Shown: piece after piece, positions 34,198-46,749 of the stretch | Layout: each line of letters starts with the position of its first letter | Numbering within the stretch: the first letter of the stretch is position 1 | Position numbers and translations under genes: made by a program | The notes under the pieces: generated by a model | Database searches by the model: none | What the model saw: the letters and a program-made list of their open reading frames with translations, nothing else | What the model was told of the DNA's origin: nothing | Assembly: GCF_039555335.1 (NCBI RefSeq) | Contig: NC_092631.1 | Coordinates: forward strand, 2,914,001 to 2,978,000 | DNA from: Amphiura filiformis | Lineage: Eukaryota > Echinodermata > Ophiuroidea > Amphilepidida > Amphiuridae | Length of the DNA: 64,000 nt | Direction: 5' to 3'

Positions 34198-36760
34198 ATG
34201 GTCAGGATTTTAATTTAGGGGGGTAACCTATGTAGATTTTTTGTGTGTAAAAAGTGCAAAATTATGCAAAAAGGTTGATCTCAAAAAGAAATGAGTGGTG
34301 AAAAGTCAAGGAGTGGAAATAAGTGCTGCCCACACAGCTCAGTCAGCATTCCAAGGGCCAGAGTTAGCATTCCAGCTTCAAATTAACATATAACATGGTC
34401 ATGACAAAAAACTTGCCATCCAAATTTCCAGAGATTCACTTTCTCTATACAAAGGATGCATCCAATAACAGTGAACCATCACATCACCATTACAATTGCT
34501 ACAGGCCTAGATTTGAGGGTTTCCAGCACATCAGATGGCAACAAGTGTGCAAATTGATTTTTTCCAGATTACAATAAAGAACATATTGTATTTACATTTT
34601 GTTGATATTAGTTTGGCTAAAGTTGTTTTCTTTAAACTTCCGTAGTCGTGCCTGTGCGTATCGCGTACACGAGCGTAAACACAAAAGCAATAAACAATCA
34701 CGCTGATTGGGTGATCAATGCACTTGACAACAAGCCGGCTGACCCATTGGTCTTCGCCAAGCGGTAGCGTAGTAGGCTTAACCTTGTCACTTCTACGCCG
34801 ATCGCAATTCACCAGCGATGCACTCGGACCACGGCAGTTTAAAGAAAACAACTTTAGATTGTGCGATGCGATACAGGCTATATTATTATTATTATTATTG
34901 TGCCTGGGTACATTCCACAATCTTGTCAAGGACATCAAAGTCCAATATTATGATTTGTTATCTAAAGTTTGTAACAAAGATTGATTTTGTGTCGATCAGG
35001 AAAAGATATTATATTGTTATCATAAACATATTATCATTGCTCAAAGATACCATGACAACTGTCACATGCATAATACTAATTTTGGGACACTCTAATATAT
35101 GTTCCCATGTATATTCATATAGTGACCAAACTTAGCAGCTTGTGGCATTTTGGGGGTTGGAACTTCAACCAAACAGTATACTAAGTAGAAGATAGGGGGA
35201 TGTGGTAAAAGTGTTTGTGATTTATTATACCGCTTCATAATATTATATTTTTCCTTGTTTATACTGTTCGTTTTACAAAAATATTAAAATACGGTAACCA
35301 TGCATTGACAAAAACTTGTTCAATTGGCAACTGGGGCAAAAATTGGTGGTATTCTTTGCCTGTTGTTTCATTTTGACTCTGGCTTAATCAAAAAGCTTGC
35401 TATGCCACTACTGCTCTGGAGGTGCATTACTCCAGAGCCCAAAAAAGTACAGCACTAAGTTTTGGGATTGAAAATATATCTTATTTTGTCATTATAAAAC
35501 ATAGAACAAGCTTAATTCTTTATTTGAAACTAACTGGCAATAAAAGCCAAATTTCATTTTTTTTGTAAATATGAGCCAACAACATGCAGTTTTGCATGTT
35601 TTGACAATTATTACAGTCACAAAATTTATAGATTTTGCACAAGTAGCATTGAGAATCTTTAGTATAGGCTACAGATATTGTAATCTTACAATTCTCGCGA
35701 TTCCAAATACAGCGCGCCACCAACGACGGCAGTGAAAATGGGCATTTCCCGTGTCTGGGATCGACATCCTTTTTCATCAACCATAGCTGACCATGTTTGT
35801 GATTATTACTCTAAAAACACAATGTTTTATAGTACTTTTTAAAATTTTTTGAGATTTTCTGTGTTGAAGTGAAATATTGCAGTTTGATATTCACAGATAT
35901 GTCCTTTTCTAAAAGCCGCAAACTTGATGTTGATACTATGTAGGTGTTTCCTTTTTGTTATAGGCCTACATTTTCTAAAACCGCCCTTTTTGTTTTTAAA
36001 CTTTACGATGCTTTTCAGCCCGATACGTGCGATCCTAGTCAATGCGAAGTAGTCCTAGGCCTGTCCTTTTTTAATGGAAAACGCATAGGTTTTACTTTGG
36101 TTATTAGAATAAATTGTTTTAATTCTTTCTGAATTTATTGTTTGTTCAATACGATAATAATATATCACCAGGATACTTAAGAACATCCATACTATTAGGT
36201 GTTGCGTTTTTGTAATCGGCCTACATTTTCTAAAAATGAGGTTTTTTTTGCACGAAGGCGCTTATAGCGGCCCGCCGCGCGGGATAGGCCTATAGCAAAG
36301 AAATTCAAGTAAATTTAAAAAAGATTCTTAACGTCTCTTTACTTATAAACATGCATCACATTGGTTTGCCGTTTTTGTTATTATTGTAATTGTTTGATTT
36401 GTCCTTAAGTTATTTTTAGCCTAAATTTGTATTTTTAATTATATATTACTATCAAACATTAAAAAAATTACGATCGCAATAAAAACACTTTAATATTAAT
36501 TCATGTTTCTTTTTCATATTTTATTTTTACTTCCGCTTTCTTGCATGTCATACCATCTTTATTTCATCTTTCCCCTTTAATAATTCACAACCCAAGGAAA
36601 TTTACTCTTAATGTAGGCCTAGGCCTACTCCCAAATAGCATTTGAGTTATAGAGTTATTTTTAAGTCATATTATCGGTCGGCACAACATTGAAAAATTAA
36701 AAACTTTTTCGACTAAATATTCAATTGGACAATTTTAAACACCTAGGCCTAGGCCTATAC
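34198..36760. other. intergenic stretch without recognised genes
   Basis: AT-rich, with a short TTA microsatellite near 34878 and several TAGGCCTA octamers from 35.9 kb on. No splice-flanked coding block was recognised on either strand. Confidence 0.4.
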
Positions 36761-36768
36761 ATGTTTTT

Positions 36769-36828
36769 TTTAAAAAGAAAAAGAAAATGGGAAAGATTTT
36801 AATCTTTCCCATTTTCTTTTTCTTTCTC
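36769..36828. repeat. purine/pyrimidine hairpin
   Basis: AAAGAAAATGGGAAAGATT is followed after a few bases by AATCTTTCCCATTTTCTTT, a perfect stem of about 25 bp or more. One strand of the stem is nearly pure purine. Confidence 0.8.
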
Positions 36829-37689
36829 ATGAAATTATAAGTCAACACTGTGAAAAGAACTGAACTGTAGTGTAGCCCAACCTTTATGGCATTGTGGACT
36901 TTGACCAAATTGGAAAGGTTTAAATTTAAAAAAAACCTTAATCACGCATGGTAATAATTATGGGAAAAGTTATCCAAAGAAGAAATAAAAAAGGTACAAA
37001 TTTGCGTTTTAGATTAAATTTCCTGTTTGAAATTGTCTTGCATCAAAAGTAGTTGCTATTATAGACCTACCCAAACTCGAAAATTGACATTTTGACATCG
37101 GGTCTATAGGCCTAGATGGTCGATCAGAGACATCAACATTTTTGAAATCGAGTTTTAACCATAGATATGGTTGAATAGGAATAGAGTACATTTGAAATTC
37201 GAAAACGTTTTAATCGTATTAATAAAAATAAATGCTTTACGCTGTCCATGCATATTTTTCAGTGTTCTTTTCTTGTAAACGAGAGCCCTAAAGTATTTTC
37301 CCAAGCGCCTCGGATCGGGTTCGGAAAAGTTTGAAAATAAGCGTTTAATTGATGCCCATTATTTTGTGTGGGAATAGGCCTAACACTCTGAACATTCACA
37401 GAGGTAGGCCTAAACCATGACTGTCGAAATTAACTTTTAAAAGGAGGCAGAAATGGAATAAAAATCGTTGGAGGGTTGAATCAACAGCTGATCATCATCA
37501 ACGTAAATAAACAAAAGTGGTTGAGTAATCCATAGCAACACTCGATCGTTTCCGTTTCCTGGGTCTATGGTTCATCGTCGACGCGTCATGGATGTCGACT
37601 TTTACCCATGATGCTCTGCGCGAAGTAGATCAGCCAGGCGTGATCGTAGGTGGCGCGCTGTATTTGGAATCGCGAGAATTTTACCCAGG
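36829..37689. other. intergenic stretch, TAGGCCTA-rich
   Basis: At least three TAGGCCTA sites between 37100 and 37410. No ORF supported. Confidence 0.35.
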
Positions 37690-38146
37690 GGGGCCACTTG
37701 TATTTCAAGGTGGACACCATGCTCGTTTAAAAAAACAAGTAAAAAGGGTTGTTTTTCAGCATTGGGCAAGTACAGCGCTGTACCTGTTTAGGGTGTCAAA
37801 AACGAAAAAAATCAGGAAAAAGGGTATACTTTTCCAAGCAAAATACTTGCTTAGGCCTTTTTAGGGTACCAAAGTTTAATGGCAAAATCAAAAAGGGTGA
37901 AATAGACTATGTTTGGTTTCTATCAGAACAAATCATAGGGTAAAACATTAAGAAACATCAAACTACTTATATTAAACAAGAACCTGAACCTGAATTTTTA
38001 CTTTCTTAGTGTTAAAAAAATGTCAAAATACTTGTTTAGGGTATGTTTTGCATGCGCTGAGTAATACTCGTTTAGGGTGCGTTTCGAGAGTCCATACATG
38101 AGCATGGTGTCCATCACGTAATGTAAGTGCCCCCCCTCACCCCCCG
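37690..38146. mobile_element. TIR element with GGACACCATGCTC ends
   Basis: GGTGGACACCATGCTCGTTT near 37709 and CATGAGCATGGTGTCCATC near 38098 are inverted copies. G runs and C runs lie at the outer edges, with CACTTGTATT / AATGTAAGTG between. The interior repeats GTTTAGGGTG-type phrases. A right-half relative is at 42715-42853. Confidence 0.7.
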
Positions 38147-38509
38147 GGCAATTTTATGTTCATTTTATTAACTGTATAGACCTTGGCTCTGAGCTTGCTT
38201 ATAAAATAAAATAAAACAGTAAATGCATTTGATAAAAATTAGAGTGTACAGGCTGAAAATTTTGCACAAGTCTTTGGGCTTGATTATTACAGCATGCAAA
38301 AACAACCATAGAACACATCTTTTTGGTCCTTTTCCCAAAAATTTGCCAAATATTAAAATTTTGCATTACCTGCCAGTTATTTTCAAGGATTAGTGTTTAG
38401 CTATTTTTCATTTGGCAAAACAAGATTATATTTTTTTAATCCAAAAAAAAGTTAGTGCTGTGTTTTTCTGAAATAATGGTGTAGTCCCCTTCCCTGCATG
38501 GATAACTTT
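38147..38509. other. short AT-rich spacer, nothing recognised
   Basis: No ORF, inverted repeat or splice signal of note. Confidence 0.4.
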
Positions 38510-39797
38510 GGGTTATTCCAGTTGAAATCCATAAACACCCTATGGAAGACATGGCCTTAAGGGCAGAGTAATGGGAGAGAACATGGACCTTTTCGAGCTT
38601 CATTATTTCTGAATTGTATGTCCAAAGTATATAAAACTATACATTTTTGGAAAGGAAATGAGTCAAGGAATCCCATGGTGACATCAGATTTGTTCAAAAA
38701 TCTCAAGTTTTTGAAAAATCACAAAATTCACTTTTTACCCCAATTTTTTGTGACAACTTAGAAAAAAATCCGCTCGAGTAAAAACAATTCAGTTAGCTTT
38801 TCATGAAGAAGAGACATGAACTTAGGGAAGTTTTTTTATTTTTTTGAAATTCGTCTCTTTTTTCGAAATATTGAAAAAACATGTGAAAAAAGCCATTTTG
38901 TCACTGTATTAAGCTAAAATTGCACATAATGGTGTATATTTTTGTTTAAAACAAATATTTTGAAAAAATGAAAAAACCTTCCCTAGACTTTGGTGTACTC
39001 TAAAGGATAGTGCAAAAAGTTTACCCTTTGCTTGCATATTTTTCGAAAGTTATCTTGTCACAAAAATCGCATAATATTGTCAAAAGTGAACTCTGAGAAA
39101 TCGACGTTTTAGTAAAAAATGTCAAAATTATGCACAAAACGTCCTTAAATTTTAAAACGGTAAGACTTTCACACTTGTAAAAGCTGTATCTGGTGCATGG
39201 TCTAAATATGCATCTTTTTGCACCAATGAATCTATAATCTCTGCTTTCAGTGCGCCAAAATTCAAAATAATTAAAAAATCTAAGTGGCATTTTGACTGCA
39301 AATTTTTGTTTTGTTTACACCACATTTGCTGGCGTTAACAACATACCGAATGCGCCTTGACTGCGTTGGACATACGCACAGATTTGCGCCGCGTCACGCG
39401 ACGCGAATCGCGCGCGTAATCACAATATTTCGCATTCGCGCATTGCTGACTCATTATTTCCGCCAATTTACTAAGCTGTCTTGAGCCATGTGACTTTTTA
39501 GAGTTGAAAAGAGTGAAATAAATCAAGCAAAAATACGAATAAATATTAGCAAGTTGTATTTTATCAGTTTCAAGTGAAAGAATACATCTTAGTGTTGATA
39601 AATATCAAAAATCTCAAATTCGGTCGTGGGACTTAATGTGTCTTCCATTACTCTGGCCTTAATCTCCTACACAGGGGGTGTAGATTACAAACAGATTAAG
39701 TCACCCATTTGGGTAACCCATTTGAAATTCACACTCTCTGTATGGAAGGTTAAGAATATATGTCTTCCATAGGGGGTGTATGGATTTCAACTAGAAT
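38510..39797. mobile_element. MITE family B copy, split by a later insertion
   Basis: The host pieces are 38510-38556 (GGGTTATTCCAGTTGAAATC...) and 39663-39797 (ending GGGTGTATGGATTTCAACTA). Removing 38557-39662 restores the usual family B order, as in 53522-53705. This shows the TTAA element landed in an existing copy. Confidence 0.82.
38557..39662. mobile_element. 1.1-kb TTAA-flanked element, family H, copy 1
   Basis: TTAA on both sides. Ends GGGCAGAGTAATGGGAGAG and TTCCATTACTCTGGCC are inverted over about 17 bases. The interior is non-coding but strongly conserved with 55359-56469. It contains GC-rich CGCGTCACGCGACGCG near 39390. Confidence 0.9.
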
Positions 39798-40102
39798 TCA
39801 ACATGTAATCATAAGTACACTAGTAAAGTTTTTTTCAGAGAAGAACAGGACTTGTTTACATTTTGAGAGTGTGCAGAGCATAAACAAGGAAGTGGCTTTC
39901 TGATTGGCTGAATCAATCGTCTGACAATCATAGCAACAGGCCGACAATCTGATTGGCCGAATGTGCTTCAAATCGTTGGTCAGCGCAGATCGACGCCCTT
40001 GAAATGAACACAAAGCTCTGCGTATGTCGCTCGCATCAATCTGAGCAAGAGACTGCCGTTCTTCTCTGAAACCCAGTGTAGATTCCTACTGCTGCCCACC
40101 AA

Positions 40103-40299
40103 AGAGGAACACAGCTGCCCATGCAGCTACTTTGTGGTTACTCTAGAGTACCAGTGCATGCAGTACCAATCCAGTACCAATGCGTGTACTGTACATATGA
40201 TTCTGATGTGTGTACTGTACATGTGATTCTGATGTGTGTACTCTTATAGTACCCACACATGTACTAATGAAGTAGCTGCATGGGCAGCAGTGTACCTCT
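40103..40299. repeat. fold-back repeat with TGCCCATGCAGCTAC arms
   Basis: CAGCTGCCCATGCAGCTACT and AGTAGCTGCATGGGCAGCAG are inverted. Between them CAGTACCAATNC and GATTCTGATGTGTGTACTGT units repeat in tandem. A run of ten G follows directly. Confidence 0.7.
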
Positions 40300-41369
40300 A
40301 GGGGGGGGGGGAACAATATGAATCAGGTAGTGTACATGTAATCCAAGGTACAATATGTTGGCATCCAAAAGATGGACTCTGGACTCTCCTAGTGTAATCT
40401 CTGTGATTCACATTGAGATATGGTTCAGACAATAAGGTTTCAGGCTGAATAAAACAAGTAGGTCAAAAGGACATGATCATTGTGTCACAGAATCACAGGT
40501 TTATTATTTCAGTAGTATAAAGCTGGTCAACTTATACATTCTTTACAGATTTAAGTACCAGTTTTTAGGTTTTATACTATTAGTACTTTCCAATGTTATT
40601 TGACCACCACAAATAAACATAAAAATAAACCTCAAACCTCCTCAAATGAAGTTATACAACAACAGTTACCTTTGTATTTCTTTGTTTTCAAATTGTTGAC
40701 CCTACCAAGCCACCAATGTATTAAAAACCACGCCAATTCACTAGCATTTCTGACAAGCCAATATATTCTGGATAGGTGACAAATTGCTACTGCCTTTGAT
40801 GCAAAGGGAAAATGCTCACAAGACATTTGACTATATTCTGAATACATGGTCTCAGAAATGCATTATATACAAGTACTGCAACTTCTTAATTATTTATGTA
40901 CAACATACAAAAGTATAGAATTTTTGAAAGGAATCTAAATATAAACACAGATTTGGTATAAAAAATCATTTTGAAGAAAAGTACATTACAGCTGTACACC
41001 CACAAACACACCCCATACCAACCCCCCCAAAAAAAAACACACCCCGAACTTTGGCTCCATTTGTTTTTGCAACAGTTAGCGCAATAAGCAGTGATTTTTC
41101 TGAACCAGTTCACTCTAAAATTAATCAAAAATTATTCAGATTTTTTCCCCATTTTTGGAACAAACAGAGATATGCTCCTGAAACATAAAAGCAATTTAGT
41201 AAAAATGTCCGCAATTTCAGCCAGTTTTTGGTACTTTTTGCCCAATTTCACACACATTTTCAGTTTTTTTCAGGAAAGTGCAGTCTCATGCCTGAAAATC
41301 CGACATCAAAATGAAGATGGAACAAAGTACATTCAACAACTCTTCCTATACCTTTGTACAGGAGCCAAC
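40300..41369. other. intergenic stretch with one shared repeat fragment
   Basis: 41196-41300 (TACTTTTTGCCCAATTTCAC, then GTCTCATGCCTGAAA) reappears in reverse at about 53985-54120. Otherwise nothing recognised. Confidence 0.45.
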
Positions 41370-41370
41370 C

Positions 41371-41780
41371 AGTAGCGTATATGCGAACGCAAGGTTACGC
41401 GTACTCGTTACCCGTGAGCGCGTAAAATTCGTCATATCTGGAACTTATGCGTAAACACTTTCTTAAATATGTTATTAAAGTAAAGCTAAACATTACCGCT
41501 TTATTCTGTAGTTTTATTGCTGATATCTTCTTGTAAGGTTGATTGGCAATGACAAATGGATATTCCGAATGAAAGAATCATGTGAATTGGACGATCTTTA
41601 GCTTGTTTTCGTTGTTGAAAGGGATTCAATCCTGTTTCACCATTGTTCATCACCGATTAACAACTCGCGTCCGGCGCTTCTGCGTCGCTAAAGCTGCCCT
41701 CGTGAAGTAAACCATGCAGACGACGTGGACACATCGTTGTTAATCGGTGATGAACAACAGTGAAACATGATTGAATCCCT
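41371..41780. mobile_element. family F repeat, copy 1
   Basis: From AGTAGCGTATATGCGAACGC to the fold-back AGGGATTCAATCCTGTTTCA ... GAAACATGATTGAATCCCT. Inside are TTGTTCATCACCGATTAACA and its inverse. An inverted copy about 400 bp long lies at 61727-62126, within the intron of the coiled-coil gene. Confidence 0.78.
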
Positions 41781-42097
41781 AATTCACCTTTATTACTTCA
41801 GTATTTTTCTTATCACATAATTGAAGTTGTCAAATTCAGCATTGTATAGTATGGATGAATCAGCCTATATAGGTACCAAAAGTTGCCAATGATAGGGTGA
41901 ATCCATCGCAACATCTTAGGATTTCTTCTGATGAAGATGTGTGTCACACATCGAAAATTCAAGGTTAGTGAATTTTTGTGCTGAAAGTCAGTCTAAACTT
42001 TTGCAAATTGTTTATTACCAGCACGTATGAACTTACATTCGAGTATAGGTACCAAGGATAGCAACTTTCAGAAGAGCGGATTATTTACATGCTTTAG

Positions 42098-42241
42098 GCT
42101 GCGATCACATAGAAGTATACGGTATTCGCTATACGAAATACGCTCATTCAATCAGGCTGAGTTCACATAGTATACCCTATGTGAACTCAGCCTGATCAAT
42201 TTCGTATGGCTAATACAGTATACTTCTATGTGATCGCAGCC
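42098..42241. repeat. 144-bp nested palindrome
   Basis: Outer stem GGCTGCGATCACATAGAAGT / ACTTCTATGTGATCGCAGCC is perfect. Inner stem CAGGCTGAGTTCACATAG / CTATGTGAACTCAGCCTG is perfect around a 7-base loop. Probably a fold-back MITE. Confidence 0.85.
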
Positions 42242-42537
42242 TTATGAAATATATATGAGATATTATGATCAAATCGGTCAACATATAATTGTTGATAGTT
42301 TGGCAGTGCAGTTAGACCCAAGAGGCCACTCAGTGAATAAAGATTCACATAAAAAAGATTTTCAAGATCAAAGCGCTGTACGTACGTGACATGTACGTGA
42401 AATTCAAACAAATTAGAAAAAAGGTACTCCTTGTTCAATAAATCATCCATGTTAAAGGATCCTTTTCCAGTTGCATATTCAAGGATTTGTGTCTCAAATA
42501 ACTGGTTTAGAGTGTATAAATTGATCATTTACTTGCC

Positions 42538-42686
42538 TATCATTAGGCGGAGTTGCCTTATTTAGCATTAGCTTTGCATATTTAATTAATTTCTTTATTT
42601 TTCATCCGTCTTACGGGGTGAAAAGTCAATTAAGTAATATTATCCAAAGCTAACATTAAATAGGGCACCTCCGCCTAATAATGATA
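42538..42686. repeat. 149-bp fold-back MITE
   Basis: TATCATTAGGCGGAGTTGCC and the inverse of GGCACCTCCGCCTAATAATGA frame it. TTTAGCATTAGCTTTG / CAAAGCTAACATTAAA continue the stem. About 40-bp arms. Confidence 0.8.
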
Positions 42687-42714
42687 CGAGTAAAATATTG
42701 CTAATACTTACTTA

Positions 42715-42853
42715 GGGTATAGGAATGACATTTGCTAGGTAGTACTTGTTTAAGGGTGCATTTAAGATCAATGCTTACAAATGTTTAGGGTGCTTTTTGA
42801 AAGTACATGTTCATGATAATTCCCTTGTCAATGTAAAGTGGCCCACCTGGGAG
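42715..42853. mobile_element. partial relative of the 37690-38146 element
   Basis: Shares TTTAGGGTGCTTTTTGAAAG-like phrases, ACATGTTCATGATAATTCC and TCAATGTAAAGTGGCCCACC with the right half of the 37.7-kb element. The left half is missing. Confidence 0.5.
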
Positions 42854-43212
42854 TTAGACAAAACATTTGCACTGAAAAATCTCTGCAAATCTCTTAAATA
42901 TTAATAATAATATTTATTTGAATTACCAATAAAGTGACATAGGGCCTGCACTTTGGCTCGACATTTGAAAGGGGCGTGAATTCATTTTTGGATACGCCCC
43001 TATTATAATTAGGTAATACTCGACTCACACACATTCCCTATGTATATACATGTACCACATGTAGTCAATCTGTCTGCTTTATCTGTATTGTACCGTTCTT
43101 AAGCAAACACGGTAGTTAAACACGATTTCATCAAACATTATAACAATAGCTCTTTTACAGTGTGCAATCATCCCGGGCAATAATTGGGCAATAATAGAGG
43201 ATGTGCGTGAAA

Positions 43213-43300
43213 TTATTGATTGGCTCCATACAAAGGAATTGAACCGGTGTCCTTCACGTAATCATGGCACAATGCAGTGCATTCAATCAAACGTTGTCGC
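43213..43300 (-). mobile_element. tRNA-derived SINE-like sequence, copy 1
   Basis: On the minus strand GGACACCGGTTCAATTCC contains a near-consensus pol III B box. An A-box-like TTGATTGAATGCA lies about 50 bases before it. The same sequence in the same orientation is at 47570-47680. Confidence 0.5.
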
Positions 43301-43464
43301 CAACCTATTTGATCGTATTTGTGCATTTGTTATGTGTGTGAGACGAGCTGTCGCGTAGATTGCAATAGCTTGTAATCATGCGCTTGTTGAATGAATTTGA
43401 GTACTCCGCCATATTTACGGTATGATGCGTCATAATCTAGGTGATTATTTGCATTGGATGTCTT

Positions 43465-44160
43465 GAATACGCTGGCGAGGTTGTGTAATAATCGGATTAA
43501 TGCTATAACAGTAGGTGAATACAAGTTTTGAATATATCGCGTTGCAAAGCCCCATTCAGTGATCCCAGCGAAAGTGAAAAAAAAAATCAAATTGTTACTT
43601 TTATAAAAAATTTTAATGAACAAAATTGGCACAAAACCCAAGAAAACGGCAGTATTTAAGAAGTTGAAGCCCCATTCAAATACATGTAGCTAATTTATAT
43701 ATACTGTCAGTATATAAATTACAGATTCAATAAATGCATTATTTTTGTCTTAAATAGGCCTACACGGCTTAGGGCTGAACCACTAGCAGAAGACACCAAG
43801 TTGATGTTTTATGACCTTTGACATTCTTGGCAGTTGTGTTCAATTCACGCGAGTGTCCTTGACAGGTTTAACTCTGCTTCGGTGGTCATGAAAGAATTCA
43901 AAAGATAACCTCTGCCCCAACAATCCCAAGCAATTGTCTGAAACTGCTCTTCGGATGATGTATCATAAGAACTCAGTCGTCAAGTCAAATGATGATAGTC
44001 ATATAATGACCAAAAGATTATTACTGACTATATCATTGAAGACTGAGTTCCGCAGTCTTAATACAAAATCTGAATTTTGATGATTTTTACGATCGTCCGG
44101 ATGAAAAAAAAAATCACTGAATGGGCCGTTAGTTCCTCCTCTCCTTACACTGGCAATATG
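43465..44160. repeat. left arm of a second inverted pair, containing a TIR element
   Basis: It contains an element with CCCATTCAGTGATCC / AATCACTGAATGGGCC ends (about 43551-44136). Similarity to 46750-47521 in reverse extends past these ends (GTAATAATCGGATTAAT; CTTACACTGGCAATAT), so flanking DNA was copied too. Between the arms lie 2.6 kb. Confidence 0.78.
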
Positions 44161-44282
44161 GATCAAAGAAAAAAAAAGAAAAAAAGAAAGAAAACAAGAA
44201 AAAAAAAGACAAAGAAAAGAAACAATAAAAGAAAAACAAATATGAAAAGTTCGAACAATAATTGGTTTATAAAATTAATGTG

Positions 44283-44380
44283 ACCGTGATGAGGCTCGAA
44301 CTCACCACCTTCCGATTTAAAGTTCAAGCGCTAGTGTACCAAATTCTGATGCCTTACCAAGTGAGCTGTGCTCCTGAGAT
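44283..44380 (-). pseudogene. tRNA-like sequence (SINE or tRNA pseudogene)
   Basis: The minus strand reads GGAGCACAGCTCACTTGGTA (A-box-like) and GGTGAGTTCGAGCCTCATCA (B box). The acceptor stem does not close and the spacing between boxes is long, so a working tRNA is unlikely. Confidence 0.4.
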
Positions 44381-45545
44381 ACTGAAATAAAAATAAAATA
44401 ATACACTGTATACCTGCTTGTGTCGGTAATTGATTTGCTCAAATTCCATAATGGTACAGTGCAACAGAGCAAAAATGCCCAAAATTTAAAAGCTATATAA
44501 TTTATGACCACTATATACACTACACATAAAAATACTGATACAAGGGAATTTCAACGTAAGAATCCAAACAATTAAGTACCAACATGCACAGCTTTGTCCT
44601 TATATCACATTTGGGTTTTTAACAAAATGTTATCAAACCTCTACTGTGATTGGCAGCTGCACAAGGCATCTCTTTGATAGCTGATCATGGCCATCCATTC
44701 AGCAAGTGGCTACTAACTGACCTTGACAGGCTTGAATGAGCACTGTCATCTGCTACAAAACCATCACACTCTAGGACTACACCACATTTTCGCCATACTG
44801 CATTCTAGAAACGCTTGCTGTTAGAATAAGAAAAATTTTAATGCTAAATTATTGCACATTCTAGGGAAGCGTGGTTACCGCTTTTGAAATAACCGAGTGA
44901 GAGGGTTTTCAAGAAAATATTTTTCCTGTCAAAACTGAAGCATCCTCTGTATAAAAGAAAATATGAATATTAACTGCACATCATATATAACGATTCGTGA
45001 TACCCAATTGTGGCACATTTGAGGTCGTTTATGAGGCAGAGAATTTTATTTCAATTTTATATACGCCTAAAATATTTTTTTAATTGAGCAAGAATAAGGA
45101 TAGAAAAAACGTTGAAAATTCTATGTATAAATAACATTAGACCCGGCAAAAGATTACTGTTTCGTTTTTATGGTAATCTAATCTTTTATTTCCTGTAGAA
45201 ACATTGGGGTCTAAAATGGATTTTTTATGTAATTGATAAAAACATCGAACGTGTATACAAGAAAAATGGTAGGTTCCTCTATAGTATTTTACTGACCATG
45301 GAAATGTACTGACACCCGTGCGAGCACATGTCAAAATCGATATAATGTATTGTCCATATAGACGCCGCATTTATCATGTTTATTGTCGGATTAACAACAA
45401 TTGAGCGCTATTAATACACATTAATGTTTTTAGGCAAATAAAATTCCAAAATATGGTACGTTTTCTGCTTTTGCTTGTCACGTGGTAGGCCTATATTGAA
45501 GTTGCGATTATATCTTCAAATACGTTTCATAAAAGATTCCATCAA
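44381..45545. other. spacer within the second inverted pair, nothing recognised
   Basis: AT-rich. No supported ORF or terminal repeat. Confidence 0.35.
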
Positions 45546-45635
45546 GACAAGTGGCCGAGTGGTCTAAGGCGCTAGGCTCATAGAGCATCTCCAAAGCGGC
45601 GTGGTGCGCCGTGAGTTCGAACCCCGCCTCTGCCA
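45546..45635 (+). pseudogene. tRNA-Leu/Ser-like (class II) pseudogene
   Basis: 90 nt. The A box TGGCCGAGTGGTCTAAGGC and B box GAGTTCGAACCCC are intact, followed by a CCA-like end (CTCTGCCA). However, the 5' acceptor GACAAGT pairs poorly with CTCTGCC and the anticodon stem after CTAGG does not close. It looks like a tRNA-Leu-derived pseudogene or SINE head. The tail downstream is A/T-rich. Confidence 0.55.
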
Positions 45636-46485
45636 AACTTTAAAAGAAGTAAAATTAAAATTTAACTTTTTTTAAATTTCATATTGGGGAAATGTGACTG
45701 GGAGAATTTATGTATGGCGTGGAGTGGTGTACTCTAGGACCTGGTCACTCCATAATGCTACAGGGAGCACAGTACTTTGACAATGGAGTGAAAGACTATT
45801 ATTATTGATTAGGCGCGGATTTTAAAAGTACAGCTCCTATGCGTGTATAGCAAAAAATTGGAATAGAATGTTTGGAATCATGTAACTAAAGTATGCATTC
45901 TGCAAAATGCGCTCTGGCCAATTTATAAAGCATTTCATTAGCTTTAATTTTACATATTGTTTGACATATTTGGAATTATGGTAAATCATTAAATAAAATA
46001 TTTATTAATTAATCAATTATGTCGATTAATTAAAAATTTAATGCAAATATGCATATTTTCTCTGACAGAATTGTAGGATTTGACAAGAGCCATCTTTCTT
46101 GTAAGTTTGATTCTTATAACATACCGGTATCGTATTGCGTCCCGTTATAGTTGCAGAAAAAACAACGCATGCATGACACACATACGCACACACCCCCACA
46201 CACCCAGAGGATCGTACCGTTTTACAATCGTATGACATTCATTGGCGCTAGTAGTAGTAAATTTCAATTTTCTTTGCTTTACCTCACTTGTTCTGCTCAA
46301 AATTAAAAGGGGACATATCTGACAGTAAAAGCTTACATTTTATGGAAATTATGTTTAACTATTTGCTTAAACAGCACAAAACAGATAAAGCAGACAAATT
46401 TACTATACATAGGCCTATACATGTATGGTATCTGTATGCCAGGGACTGTTTAAGAATATAACATTAGATTTATGATATTTACTTG
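45636..46485. other. AT-rich spacer, nothing recognised
   Basis: CA-type short repeats near 46170-46205 only. Confidence 0.35.
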
Positions 46486-46696
46486 AGGACTGTTATTTAT
46501 CAAAAATGTGAAAAATATCAAATTTTAATAATTTGTCATAAAATTTGTATTATATCGTGAATTTCAAACAATGAAATTTATTTGATATCAGAAAGACATT
46601 CTTCAGTATTCAGAATGCAATTCGATATGTCTGATGTGCTCTCATGTCCCACAAAAAATACTATCGAAAGCGCTCAAAACAGATCCCTTAATTTGG
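46486..46696. mobile_element. family E element, right half only
   Basis: Matches the right arm of 25351-26014 (AATATCAAATTTTAATAATT; AGAATGCAATTCGATATGTC; TGTGCTCTCATGTCCCACAA) and ends CCCTTAA, keeping the TTAA. The left arm is lost. Confidence 0.75.
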
Positions 46697-46749
46697 TTAA
46701 TTTTCTTTTCTTGTTTTCTTTATTTTTTTTTTTATTTTTTTAAAATTTA

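Noticed and set aside
39335-39526. ORF shared by both family H copies (also 56119-56346)
   Set aside because: Frame and length differ between the copies and the C-terminal part is not conserved, so it is not under coding constraint.
44077-44283. Lys-rich ORF
   Set aside because: Product of an A-rich low-complexity run next to a repeat arm.
45546-45635. Functional tRNA gene
   Set aside because: The A and B boxes are fine, but acceptor and anticodon stems do not pair; kept only as a pseudogene.
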